Assembly (NCBI GenBank): GCA_029974855.1
Contig: JARKQO010000383.1
Span: forward strand, 1 to 7,186
DNA from: Eubacteriales bacterium
Lineage (GTDB): Bacteria > Bacillota_A > Clostridia > Christensenellales > Aristaeellaceae
Direction of reading: 5' to 3'
DNA length: 7,186 bases
Shown here: positions 1 to 6,784 of the stretch, one piece after another
Numbering within the stretch: position 1 is the stretch's first letter
How the letters are laid out: each line of letters starts with the position of its first letter
Made by a program: the position numbers and the translations under genes
Notes under the pieces: generated by a model
Seen by the model: only the letters and a program-made list of their open reading frames with translations
The model's database searches: none
Told to the model about the DNA's origin: nothing

Positions 1-426
1 GCCATCACGGAAATCGCCGAGTACATGGAGCGGGAGATCGGCATTGAAATCAGCCCCCGCCAGCCCTTTGTGGGCCGCCATTTCAACGTGACCCGGGCTG
101 GCATCCACGCCGACGGCATGCTTAAGGACGAGGAGATTTACAACATCTTCGACACCACCGTTTTGCTGAACCGCCCCGCCTCCGTGGCGGTGGACAGCCA
201 CAGCGGCCTGGCGGGTATCGCCCACTGGATGAACAGCTATTTCCGCCTGAAGCCCCCCCACACCGTGGACAAGAAGGACGAAACCGTGATGGCCGTGAAG
301 GAGATGGTGGACGCCCTGTACGCGGAAGGCCGCAACACCGTCATGGGGGACCAGGAGCTGGAGATCATGGTGCGGAACGCGGGGCTGGAGCGCTACGAGA
401 AGCTGCTGTGGCACCGGAGCCGGTAA
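1..426 (+). CDS. LeuA / homocitrate / Re-citrate synthase-family enzyme, C-terminal part (5' end outside window)
   Basis: Reading frame 1 is open from the first base to TAA at 424-426 and gives 141 residues. The stretch with AGIHADGMLKDEEIYNIF (about residues 33-50), followed by LLNRP and SGLAGIAHW, is the characteristic post-barrel region of the DRE-TIM metallolyase family. That family condenses acetyl-CoA with a 2-oxo acid (2-isopropylmalate, homocitrate, citramalate and Re-citrate synthases). The His in GIHADG corresponds to the family's SGIH motif in the region closing the active site. The protein stops about 100 residues after this motif, so the roughly 150-residue leucine-binding regulatory domain of classical LeuA is absent. 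That fits the shorter homocitrate or Re-citrate synthase-like members better than feedback-regulated LeuA. The catalytic TIM barrel lies upstream of the window, so the substrate cannot be assigned. The family call is secure; the exact activity is inference. Confidence 0.85.
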   Translation, partial: AITEIAEYMEREIGIEISPRQPFVGRHFNVTRAGIHADGMLKDEEIYNIFDTTVLLNRPASVAVDSHSGLAGIAHWMNSYFRLKPPHTVDKKDETVMAVKEMVDALYAEGRNTVMGDQELEIMVRNAGLERYEKLLWHRSR

Positions 427-442
427 CGGGAAGCAGCGTCAC

Positions 443-483
443 AAAAGGGGCTGTAGCAAAATGAAAAAGCTACAGCCCCTTTT
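443..483. terminator. Bidirectional intrinsic terminator between convergent genes
   Basis: A perfect 15-bp inverted repeat, AAAAGGGGCTGTAGC (443-457) and GCTACAGCCCCTTTT (469-483), flanks an 11-base A-rich loop. The A4 and T4 ends give a short U tract in both directions. It lies 16 bases after the stop of the upstream (+) gene and about 50 bases after the stop of the (-) permease, so it can end both transcripts. A second, weaker hairpin (CCTGGC 493-498 with GCCAGG 511-516) sits between it and the permease stop but has no T tract. Confidence 0.9.
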
Positions 484-535
484 GCAACCGCCCCTGGCAG
501 GCTCCGGCCCGCCAGGAGCGTATCTATCCCAGCAT

Positions 536-1951
536 TTACTCCTGGGGAGCCTCTTCCTGGGGTTCGTTCTCCTTGCCCTTTTTCTCGCCCACAGACAGCA
601 GCAGGTTCAGCGCGATCCCGAAGATGGCCGCCCCGGCGATGCAGGGGATGTTCATACCGAAGAAGGGGATGTTTCCGCCAAAGGCGTAGTTGCCGCCAAG
701 GCCAACGATTAGAATGATGGCGATCACAGCGGTGTTCTTGGCGGAGAACATATCCACCTTCTTGTCGATCATGATGGCGATGCCCTGGGCCGCGATAGCG
801 CCGAAAAGATACACCTCCAGGCCCCCGATCACCGCGATGGGAATGCCGTATATTACCTTGATGAGGGGCGTGAAGAAGCTGATGATGACGGCGATGAGGG
901 CCGCGCAGGCCACCACCGGCACGCTGAACACCCGGGTCACGGCCATGGTGGAGATGTTCTCGCCGTAGTTGGTGCCAGCCGGGCCCCCCACCACGCCGGA
1001 GATCATGTCGCACAGGCCATCGCCGATGAGGTTGCGGTCCAGCATGTCCGTGAGCCGGTAGGGCATCTTGGCGCCCTTTTTCCTGGCCACGTCGTCCACA
1101 TATACCTCCAGCTGGTACATGTGGGCGGTGCTCTCGGGGTTGGTGGCGATGGCGATGGGCTTGATGGCCGCCACAGCCGTCCAGCTCAGCTTGGGAAGGG
1201 TCAAAGCGGGAACCGCGAAGAGGGAGCCATCCCCCAGCTTCCACAGGGATGCGCTGAGGGCGGTGGCGGGCATTTCCCTAAACAGGTCCACCCCAAAGGC
1301 CAGCATCACGCCCGCTACCGCGCAGCCGGTGAGGGCTCCCAGCAGCAGGGGCAGCTGCCCCAGCAGGCCCTTCAGGTACTTGCTGTACAAAATGGTGGAG
1401 ATTAGCGTCACCAAAGAGACCACGGTCCAGCAGATTTCAGCGGAAGAAATCACCGCGGCCGCAGGGGTGGGCAGCGCGTCGCTGAGGGCCCCTCCGGCCA
1501 AGGTCAGGCCGATGATCATGGCCACAGGACCGGTGACAGAGGGTGGGAGCACCTTCTCCACCGCGTTCCTGCCGAAGAAGCGGACCAAAAGCCCCGCCGC
1601 GACGGACACCAGGCCCGACAGGATGATGCCGAATTGGGCGTATTGAATGGCTTCCGGGGGCAAAATGCCGTCCACCTTCACAAAGCCCTCGGCGGCGCAC
1701 CTGGCGGCCACCGCCGTCAGGTAAGCGAAGCTGGAGCCGTAGTACAGGGGGATTTTCCTGCCGGTGATCAGAATGAAGCAAAGCGTCGCCAGGCCGCTGG
1801 CAAAGATGGTGGTGGATACCTGGAAGCCGGTAATCAGCGCCACGGCCACCGTGGCCGGGAACATGACGATCACCTGTTGCAACGCGTACAGGAACAGCCT
1901 GCCCATGGGCGGTCTTTCGTGAGGTAAGTATCCAACGCTTTGCTTTTGCAT
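536..1951 (-). CDS. uraA: Uracil-type NCS2 nucleobase permease (UraA-like)
   Basis: This is an integral membrane nucleobase:cation symporter of the NCS2 (nucleobase-ascorbate) family, 471 residues, slightly longer than E. coli UraA. YGSSFAYL (71-78) matches the broken-helix TM3 region. NPESTAHM (271-278) supplies Glu273 and His277 with the same spacing as the substrate- and proton-coupling Glu/His pair of UraA. GGPAGTNYGENI (322-333) is the TM10 motif with Glu331; the YGEN form is typical of the uracil branch, whereas purine/xanthine members usually carry other residues there. The hydrophilic tail after about residue 455 is Glu/Pro-rich. I chose ATG 1951 although the frame is open to 2110. 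It has a good Shine-Dalgarno sequence, the longer version would run across the promoter at 2016-2044, and the protein from MQKQSVGYLP looks like a normal family N-terminus. Uracil specificity is inferred; xanthine cannot be excluded. It is monocistronic, with a terminator at 443-483. Confidence 0.9.
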   Translation of the reverse strand: MQKQSVGYLPHERPPMGRLFLYALQQVIVMFPATVAVALITGFQVSTTIFASGLATLCFILITGRKIPLYYGSSFAYLTAVAARCAAEGFVKVDGILPPEAIQYAQFGIILSGLVSVAAGLLVRFFGRNAVEKVLPPSVTGPVAMIIGLTLAGGALSDALPTPAAAVISSAEICWTVVSLVTLISTILYSKYLKGLLGQLPLLLGALTGCAVAGVMLAFGVDLFREMPATALSASLWKLGDGSLFAVPALTLPKLSWTAVAAIKPIAIATNPESTAHMYQLEVYVDDVARKKGAKMPYRLTDMLDRNLIGDGLCDMISGVVGGPAGTNYGENISTMAVTRVFSVPVVACAALIAVIISFFTPLIKVIYGIPIAVIGGLEVYLFGAIAAQGIAIMIDKKVDMFSAKNTAVIAIILIVGLGGNYAFGGNIPFFGMNIPCIAGAAIFGIALNLLLSVGEKKGKENEPQEEAPQE

Positions 1952-1955
1952 GGAA

Positions 1956-1967
1956 TTCTTCCTTTCT
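1956..1967 (-). promoter_or_regulatory. Ribosome binding site deciding the uraA start
   Basis: Read on the minus strand, AGAAAGGAAGAA ends five bases before ATG 1951. The AAGGAAG core is a plausible Shine-Dalgarno match at normal spacing. It supports the 471-residue start over any upstream alternative in the same frame. Confidence 0.75.
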
Positions 1968-1982
1968 GATTCTGTTTTGGAG

Positions 1983-2015
1983 CCAGGAAAACGCCCTTCC
2001 CGGTAAGCCCTACCG
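1983..2015 (-). repeat. Two overlapping inverted repeats at the uraA transcription start and leader
   Basis: CGGTA-AGCCC-TACCG (2001-2015, plus strand) is a 5-bp inverted repeat directly against the -10 box and spanning the predicted start point, so it would act as DNA (an operator candidate). Overlapping it, minus-strand CCGGGAA (2003-1997) can pair with TTCCTGG (1989-1983) as a 7-bp hairpin, with one G-T pair, in the early leader RNA. Neither is followed by a T tract, so neither is a terminator. I see no PyrR binding-loop consensus. The regulatory role is inference. Confidence 0.35.
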
Positions 2016-2044
2016 ATTAAACCATCCCTTCCATAGAATGTCAA
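2016..2044 (-). promoter_or_regulatory. Sigma-70/SigA promoter of the uraA-like permease
   Basis: On the minus strand there is a perfect -35 TTGACA (2044-2039), a 17-base spacer, and TTTAAT (2021-2016, five of six against TATAAT). The start point would be near 2009, giving a leader of about 58 nt before ATG 1951. It is the only near-consensus promoter I can find in the window. Confidence 0.8.
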
Positions 2045-2055
2045 GGAGCCCCGGG

Positions 2056-2095
2056 CCGTTTTCGGAAAAAAACGGTGAAAGTACGAAAGTACGAA
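2056..2095. repeat. Inverted repeat and tandem GAAAGTAC repeats upstream of the uraA -35 box
   Basis: CCGTTTT (2056-2062) and AAAACGG (2069-2075) form a 7-bp inverted repeat around a 6-base spacer. It is followed at once by two tandem copies of GAAAGTAC (2077-2084 and 2085-2092), whose GTAC cores are themselves palindromic. The elements begin 12 bases upstream of the TTGACA box, where an activator or repressor of the permease could bind. The repeats are seen directly; a binding function is only inferred. Confidence 0.4.
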
Positions 2096-2110
2096 TGAAA
2101 ATTTTACCAT

Positions 2111-2362
2111 TTGCGGAGTCGTTCGGGTTCAGCGGCCGGCGGGTCTGCCCGGGGCCGGTTGCGCCGCCCTTCCGGGCTCCGCGAAATCCATCCGAAAACA
2201 ACTCCCTAAGGGCCGTGATCCGGGGCTCCCCGCCTCCGCCGGGCGCACTCCGGGTAAGCGCCCTTTTGCGGCGGAAGGGGATAAGTTCCCGAACAATCCA
2301 CATAATGAGGATAAGCTTTTTCCACTTGAGAAATAGCATCATGGAACGGGACGGTACGCCAA
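2111..2362. other. Non-coding remainder of the divergent intergenic region (leader side of the AzgA-like permease)
   Basis: No reading frame here looks like a protein. The region is GC-rich and full of short self-complementary blocks: CGGG/CCCG (within about 2140-2151), CGGGG/CCCCG (2221-2232), and the larger hairpin listed separately. I found no convincing promoter for the rightward permease. CATAAT at 2301-2306 lacks a recognisable -35 box at proper spacing. The conserved features of a purine riboswitch aptamer are not visible. Confidence 0.5.
2235..2275 (+). repeat. GC-rich two-tier hairpin with an internal T4, attenuator-like
   Basis: Inner stem GGGCGC (2241-2246) pairs with GCGCCC (2258-2263) and is immediately followed by TTTT (2264-2267). 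An outer stem, TCCGCC (2235-2240) with GGCGGA (2270-2275), can close around both. The inner stem plus T4 resembles a weak intrinsic terminator, about 95 bases before the permease ATG. Whether it is transcribed depends on a promoter I cannot locate. Confidence 0.35.
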
Positions 2363-3802
2363 ATGGAGAAGTTCTTCCGGTTGAAGGAAAACGGCACCAA
2401 GGTCTCCACGGAAATCATCGCTGGTTTGACGACGTTCTTTACCATGGCCTACATCATCGTGGTAAACCCGTCGATCCTCAGCCAGGCGGGGATGGAGTGG
2501 GGGGCGGTCTTCCTTGCCACCATTATCTCCGCCATCATCGGTACGCTGGTCATGGGTTTGGTGGCCAATGTTCCCTACGCCCAGGCCCCCGGCATGGGCC
2601 TGAACGCCTTCTTCGTGTACACGGTTTGCTTCCAGCTGGGATTCTCCTGGCAACAGGCCCTCTCCATGGTTTTTATTTGCGGACTTGTTAACATCCTCAT
2701 TACCGTGACCAAGGTACGTAAGCACATCATCAAGGCGATCCCCAGGAGCTTGCAAAACGCCATCGGCGGCGGCATCGGCATCTTCATCGCCTACATCGGC
2801 CTGCTGAACGTGAGCTTCATCAACTTCAGCGCGGGCGTGCCCGCCATGTCTTTGCTGAACGCTCCTGTCCTGTGGGTGTTCCTCATCGGCCTGGCTATCA
2901 CGCTGGTGCTGCTCTTCCTCAAGGTCAAGGGCGCGATCCTCATCGGCATCATCGCCACCACCTTGGTGGGCCTGATCCCCGGCTGGAACGTCACCCAGGT
3001 GCATGACACCATCACCTTCTCCGAGGCCCTGGGCCAGCTGCCCACCACCTTCGGCGCGATCTTCACGGTTGCGGGCCTGGGGTCCCTGTTCAGCGATGTG
3101 ACCAAGCTGCCCATCGTGCTGATCACCATCTTCTCCTTCAGCCTGTCCGATACCTTTGACACCATCGGCACCTTCATCGGCACCGGCCGCCGCAGCGGCA
3201 TCTTCTCCGAGGAAGACGAGAAGGCCATGGAAGGCGGCACGGGCTTCAAGAGCAAGATGGACAAGGCCCTCTTCGCGGACGCCACCGCCACCTCCATCGG
3301 CGCCATCGTGGGCACCTCCAATACCACCACCTATGTGGAAAGCGCCTCCGGCATCGCCGCCGGCGGCCGCACCGGCCTCACCAGCGTGGTGGTGGCGATT
3401 TGCTTCGCCGCCAGCGCGTTTTTGGCCTCCTTCATCAGCGCGGTTCCCTCCGCCGCCACCGCTCCCGCCCTGGTGGCCGTGGGCTGCATGATGATCGCCT
3501 CCTTCAAGGAGATCGACTGGGAGGACTTCCTGGAGGCCGTACCCGCCTTCTTCGCGGGGGTGTTCATGGCGCTCAGCTACTCCATCAGCTACGGCATCGC
3601 CGCGGGCTTCATCACCTACGTGCTCACCAAGGTCTTTTCCAAGAAGATCAAGGAAATCCACCCCATCGTGTGGATCGCCAGCCTGCTGTTCGTGCTGAAC
3701 TTCGCTTTGCTGGCCATTCTGCCCCCCTCCGTTCCCGCTCCGGCAGAAACTCCCACCGAAGTGGTGGAAGTGCAGCCCGAGGCGGAAACCCCCGCTCCGT
3801 AA
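2363..3802 (+). CDS. AzgA/PbuG-type NCS2 permease (guanine/hypoxanthine transporter)
   Basis: This is a 479-residue polytopic membrane protein of the AzgA-like branch of NCS2, which imports purine bases (guanine, hypoxanthine, adenine) with protons. Diagnostic stretches in order are: TEIIAGLTTFFTMAYIIVVN (16-35), APGMGLNAFF (75-84), SLSDTFDTIGTFIGTGRRSG (260-279), FADATATSIGAIVGTSNTTT (304-323) and then YVESASGIAAGGRTG (324-338). All are typical of PbuG/PbuO/AzgA proteins. Residues 454-479 form a Pro/Glu/Ala-rich hydrophilic tail beyond the last membrane helix, which is unusual for the family. ATG 2363 is the only plausible start: the frame is closed by TGA at 2327-2329 and has no other start codon after it. 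Its Shine-Dalgarno sequence (GGGACGG, 8 bases upstream) is weak. The gene is divergent from the uracil-type permease and ends at terminator 3820-3856. Which purine it carries is not determinable here. Confidence 0.92.
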   Translation: MEKFFRLKENGTKVSTEIIAGLTTFFTMAYIIVVNPSILSQAGMEWGAVFLATIISAIIGTLVMGLVANVPYAQAPGMGLNAFFVYTVCFQLGFSWQQALSMVFICGLVNILITVTKVRKHIIKAIPRSLQNAIGGGIGIFIAYIGLLNVSFINFSAGVPAMSLLNAPVLWVFLIGLAITLVLLFLKVKGAILIGIIATTLVGLIPGWNVTQVHDTITFSEALGQLPTTFGAIFTVAGLGSLFSDVTKLPIVLITIFSFSLSDTFDTIGTFIGTGRRSGIFSEEDEKAMEGGTGFKSKMDKALFADATATSIGAIVGTSNTTTYVESASGIAAGGRTGLTSVVVAICFAASAFLASFISAVPSAATAPALVAVGCMMIASFKEIDWEDFLEAVPAFFAGVFMALSYSISYGIAAGFITYVLTKVFSKKIKEIHPIVWIASLLFVLNFALLAILPPSVPAPAETPTEVVEVQPEAETPAP

Positions 3803-3819
3803 GGGCATCCCCGGCTATC

Positions 3820-3856
3820 AAAAAGCCCGTTCCGCCTGTCGGCGGGGCGGGTTTTT
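3820..3856. terminator. Strong bidirectional intrinsic terminator
   Basis: AAAAA (3820-3824) pairs with TTTTT (3852-3856). Inside it CCCGTTCCGCC (3826-3836) pairs with GGCGGGGCGGG (3841-3851), with two G-T pairs, one bulged G (3825) and a TGTC loop. The structure sits 17 bases after the permease stop. It has a T5 tract on both strands, so it can also end leftward transcription coming through the acetyltransferase remnant. Confidence 0.9.
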
Positions 3857-3919
3857 GGCGTGGCGCCGCGCAAAAAAGGGTCGCCAGCGTTGCCTCCGGA
3901 ACAAATTCTCGCGGATGGA

Positions 3920-4819
3920 TCAGGCCTGTGCCCCGGAAGTCCACCAACTTCCCGTGTGGATGGGATAAAACCCGAAGTTGTAATAAAACTGCTGAGAAGA
4001 GCCCACCAGCGCCACCTTGGCGCCCATTTTCCCGCATCTTTTCACCGCTTCCAGCACCACCGCCTTGCCAAGCCCCCTCATCCGGTAGTCCGGGTCCGTG
4101 GCCACCGGTTCCACCAAAGCATATTCCTCTCCGGGGGTATACCACATCCCGCAGTGGGACACATATCTCCCGTCAGGGGCCACCACGGCCAGCACAATCT
4201 CGGGGATCACCATAGGGCTGGACAGCATTTCCTTCCGAATCCTGATATCCGCGTCCCCGCAAGGCGGAGGGCCTTGGTGATTAAAGCCCCTCCACATCAC
4301 CTCGTTGTACTTGCCAAAATCCCAGCCCTCCGCCATGCTGATGATTTGATATCCCGCCGGCAGGCTATATGCAATCTCCTCCGTGATATCCATCAAAGCT
4401 GTGTTCTCCTGGTCGGTGGAGGCTTTGAAGCCTAGCTTACCCGCCATCCTTTGGAGCTCCCGGTCATTGTTGTCGATAAGCACCCGCAGGCCCTTCTCTC
4501 CGGAAAGGGCTTCCCTGGCATAAACCAGCATTTCGCGCTCCAGAAACTTGTAGCCCTGGGCCGTAAAGAGATACGCGTCCCCCAAAACGGATTCATAGGT
4601 CGCCAGTCCAACGATCCGGCCGTTTTCTTACCAGAGCCCAATTTTCCCCAGGGCGGTCCGGTCCTGCATGGCGTGGGTGGTCATCCACTCGCACCGGCCC
4701 CAGTGAAAGCGGGGGTATGCTAAGCTTTTCCCATTGAGGTCACTGAAAAACCCACGCACTTTGTCATAATCAATGGTGAACAACGGTTCGGATGGATAGT
4801 TTCACATAGTAACCGACAT
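3920..4819 (-). pseudogene. Two-domain GNAT acetyltransferase gene with premature stops
   Basis: The intact downstream part, ending at TGA 3922-3920, carries a clear C-terminal GNAT domain (transfer of an acetyl group from acetyl-CoA to an amine). It shows VEPVATDPDYRMRGLGKAVV with the R-x-x-G-x-G/A coenzyme A loop, then FYYNFGF. In the same frame, continuous family-like sequence extends far upstream: FTIDYDKVRGFFSDLN, RFHWGRCEWM, LGKIGLW, then a TAA (4630-4628), then ENGRIVGLATYESVLGDAYL. The TAA stands where relatives have an aromatic residue (GLW-x-ENG), so it is a nonsense change inside a conserved block, not a gene boundary. ATG 4819, with GGGGG five bases upstream, gives a 300-codon frame of normal family length, but TGA (4804-4802) follows at codon 6. 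A downstream start such as TTG 4783 would avoid that TGA but not the TAA. It lies 84 bases after uvrC and may be the last gene of that operon. The substrate is unknown. A sequencing error remains possible. Confidence 0.8.
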
Positions 4820-4903
4820 ATAGACCCCCGTTCTCCCAATCTTGATGGCACCGTGAGAGGGAAGGCCTTGCCTTTCCTGGCCGGGCGCTGAGGGCGGCAG
4901 CCC

Positions 4904-6769
4904 CTACTGTTCCTTCCCCCGGGCATACTCCGCAACGGCCTGGGCCGCCAAGGCGTTCATGCCCCGCACCGCGGCCAGTTCCTCGGGGCCGGCGGCCAAA
5001 ATGGCCTGGATGTTCCCGAAATGCCGCAGCAGCTCCACCTGCCGCTTGGGCCCAATGCCGGGAATGGAGGAAAGCTCGCTTTTCAGGGTGTTTTGGGTCC
5101 GCAGGGCCCGGTGGCGGGTGATGCCGAAGCGGTGGGCCTCGTCCCGCACATGCTGGACCAGGTGCAGCGCGTCGGAATGCTTGCTGAGGCGGACGGGCTC
5201 CTCCTTGTCCGGCAGGTAGATCTCCTCAAAGCGCTTCGCCAGGCCGAACATGGGCACACTGCCCCCGGCCTGGAGCATAGCCTGCCGCGCAAACAAAAGC
5301 TGCTCCGGGCCGCCGTCGATGAGGATCACATCCGGCAGCTTGCTAAAGCGCCCCTCCTCCAGGGGCAGCCCCGCTTCCTCCCGCTCCTTCTTTTCCTGGA
5401 GGCCGTGGGTAAAGCGCCTGCCGATGACCTCCGCCAGGCTGGCAAAGTCGTTGGGGCCCTCCACGGTCTTAATGCGAAAATGCCGGTATTCCTTCTTGGC
5501 GGGCTCCCCGTTTTCGAACACTACCATGGCCGCCACGGACTGGGCCCCCTGGGTGTTGGAGATATCGTACCCCTCGATGCGCAGGGGCAAGCTGGGCAGC
5601 CCCAAAGCCTCCTGAAGCTCCTCCATGGCCCCGGTGGTGCGCCGGAAGCGCACCTGCTTGTTCATGCTGTGCTTTAGCAGGCTGTCCTGGGCGTTTTTCA
5701 GGCACAAATCCATCAAACGGCGCTTGTCCCCCCGCCGGGGGCTGGACAGGGAAACGGCCCCGCCTTTTTTCTCCCTAAGCCACCGGTGCAGCAGCTCCGG
5801 GCCCTGGGGCAGGTGCTCCACCAAAATCTCCTGGGGAATCAGGTGCTGGTCGTCGTAATACTGGGTCAAAAAGGTGGCGGTGAGCTCGGAGAGCTCCTCC
5901 TGACCGGAATCCTCCATCACAAAGCCCCGGCTGCCCTCCATCCTTCCCCCCCGGATGTGGGTGATCTGCACCAGGGCGTCCGTGCCGTCCGTGACGGCGG
6001 CGATCAGGTCCTGCTGGGCGTCCTTGGTCTGGATGGCGTGCTGCTTTTCCATCATGCGGCTGATCTCCGCCAGCTTGTCCCGGACCACCGCCGCCTGCTC
6101 AAACTCCATCCGCCGGGAATGCTCCTCCATCTGCCGGGTCAGGTCCTCCCGGAGCTGGCGGGTATCGCCCCCCAAAAAGGCCAGCACGTTCTTGAGGATT
6201 TTGGCGTACTCCTCCTGGGTCACCAAATTGGCGCAGGGCGCCAGGCATTGGCCCAGCTGGTAATGGATACAGGGCCGGCGGGGCTGCTTCAGGGGCAAAT
6301 TCAGGGCGCAGGTCCGCAGGGGGAAAAAGCGGCGCACCTCCTCCAGCACCTGGCGGATGCCGCTGGCGGCATAATAGGGGCCAAAATACTTGGCCCCGTC
6401 GTGGGGATCGATCTGCCGGGCCACGGTAAGGCGCGGGAAGGGCTGGTTGGGGTCCAGGCGCAGGTAGGGATAGTGCTTGTCGTCCCGGAGCAAAATGTTA
6501 TAAAAGGGCCTGTGCTTTTTGATGAGGTTGCATTCCAAAGTCAGGGCCTCGAAATTGGTATCGCAGAGGATGATGTCAAAATCGTCGATCTCTCCCACCA
6601 TCCAGCGGACCTTGGGGGTATGCTGGGCGCTTTCATGGAAATACTGGCGGACCCGGTTTTTCAGGTTCACCGCCTTGCCCACGTAGATGATCTTCCCCTG
6701 GTTCTTCATCAGGTAGCAGCCGGGGCTGTCGGGGAGCATTTTGATTTTATGGGCCAGGGTATCGTTCAT
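4904..6769 (-). CDS. uvrC: UvrABC nucleotide excision repair endonuclease, subunit C
   Basis: UvrC makes the 3' and then the 5' incision beside bulky DNA lesions after UvrB is loaded by UvrA. At 621 residues it is of usual family length and complete. The N-terminal GIY-YIG nuclease spans about 14-90, with GCYL (17-20), YVGKA (29-33), Arg39, Tyr43 and Glu74. Four cysteines (154, 167, 175, 179) match the cluster reported to bind [4Fe-4S] in E. coli UvrC. A UVR helical hairpin that contacts UvrB covers about 205-240. The RNase H-like 5' nuclease has Asp402 (GYDISN), Asp441, Asp485 (LIDGGP) and His546 (DEAHRF). Tandem helix-hairpin-helix motifs occupy about 565-615 (SIPGIGPKR). ATG 6769 has a strong AAAGGAG site, and the protein starts with the usual short lead into LPDSPGCYLM. 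It is cotranscribed with the upstream small transporter. All expected catalytic residues are visible. Confidence 0.98.
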   Translation of the reverse strand: MNDTLAHKIKMLPDSPGCYLMKNQGKIIYVGKAVNLKNRVRQYFHESAQHTPKVRWMVGEIDDFDIILCDTNFEALTLECNLIKKHRPFYNILLRDDKHYPYLRLDPNQPFPRLTVARQIDPHDGAKYFGPYYAASGIRQVLEEVRRFFPLRTCALNLPLKQPRRPCIHYQLGQCLAPCANLVTQEEYAKILKNVLAFLGGDTRQLREDLTRQMEEHSRRMEFEQAAVVRDKLAEISRMMEKQHAIQTKDAQQDLIAAVTDGTDALVQITHIRGGRMEGSRGFVMEDSGQEELSELTATFLTQYYDDQHLIPQEILVEHLPQGPELLHRWLREKKGGAVSLSSPRRGDKRRLMDLCLKNAQDSLLKHSMNKQVRFRRTTGAMEELQEALGLPSLPLRIEGYDISNTQGAQSVAAMVVFENGEPAKKEYRHFRIKTVEGPNDFASLAEVIGRRFTHGLQEKKEREEAGLPLEEGRFSKLPDVILIDGGPEQLLFARQAMLQAGGSVPMFGLAKRFEEIYLPDKEEPVRLSKHSDALHLVQHVRDEAHRFGITRHRALRTQNTLKSELSSIPGIGPKRQVELLRHFGNIQAILAAGPEELAAVRGMNALAAQAVAEYARGKEQ

Positions 6770-6775
6770 GGGAAA

Positions 6776-6784
6776 GCTCCTTTA
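6776..6784 (-). promoter_or_regulatory. uvrC ribosome binding site overlapping the upstream stop codon
   Basis: Minus-strand TAAAGGAGC contains both the TAA stop of the DMT protein (6784-6782) and an AAAGGAG Shine-Dalgarno sequence (6783-6777) seven bases before the uvrC ATG. The arrangement predicts translational coupling of the two genes. Confidence 0.8.

Noticed and set aside
1952..2110. N-terminal extension of the uracil-type permease by 53 residues to 2110
   Set aside because: It would cross the TTGACA/TTTAAT promoter, the added residues are not family-like, and ATG 1951 has its own ribosome binding site.
2301..2306. CATAAT as the -10 box for the AzgA-like permease
   Set aside because: There is no acceptable -35 hexamer 16-18 bases upstream and no extended -10 TG, so it is too weak to annotate.
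2010..2342. 110-codon minus-strand frame in the divergent intergenic region
   Set aside because: It has no recognisable protein features, overlaps the uraA promoter, and its composition is that of GC-rich non-coding DNA.
2100..2362. Purine riboswitch before the purine-type permease
   Set aside because: The conserved loop and junction sequences of the aptamer could not be found on reading this stretch.
2339..3808. Long 489-codon open frame antisense to the AzgA-like permease
   Set aside because: It is extremely rich in Gly, His, Asp, Ala and Gln with no domain, and it mirrors the highly biased third-position GC of the real gene.
4628..4804. Stop-codon recoding (TGA or TAA read as sense) instead of a pseudogene
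   Set aside because: TAA, TAG and TGA all act as normal terminators of other frames in this window, and no internal stops occur in the other genes. No selenocysteine-type structure was evident after the TGA.
4904..6769. Overlapping frames on both strands across uvrC (for example 5021-5677 and 5250-5615 plus strand)
   Set aside because: They are antisense shadows of a fully conserved uvrC gene and contain no protein-like motifs.
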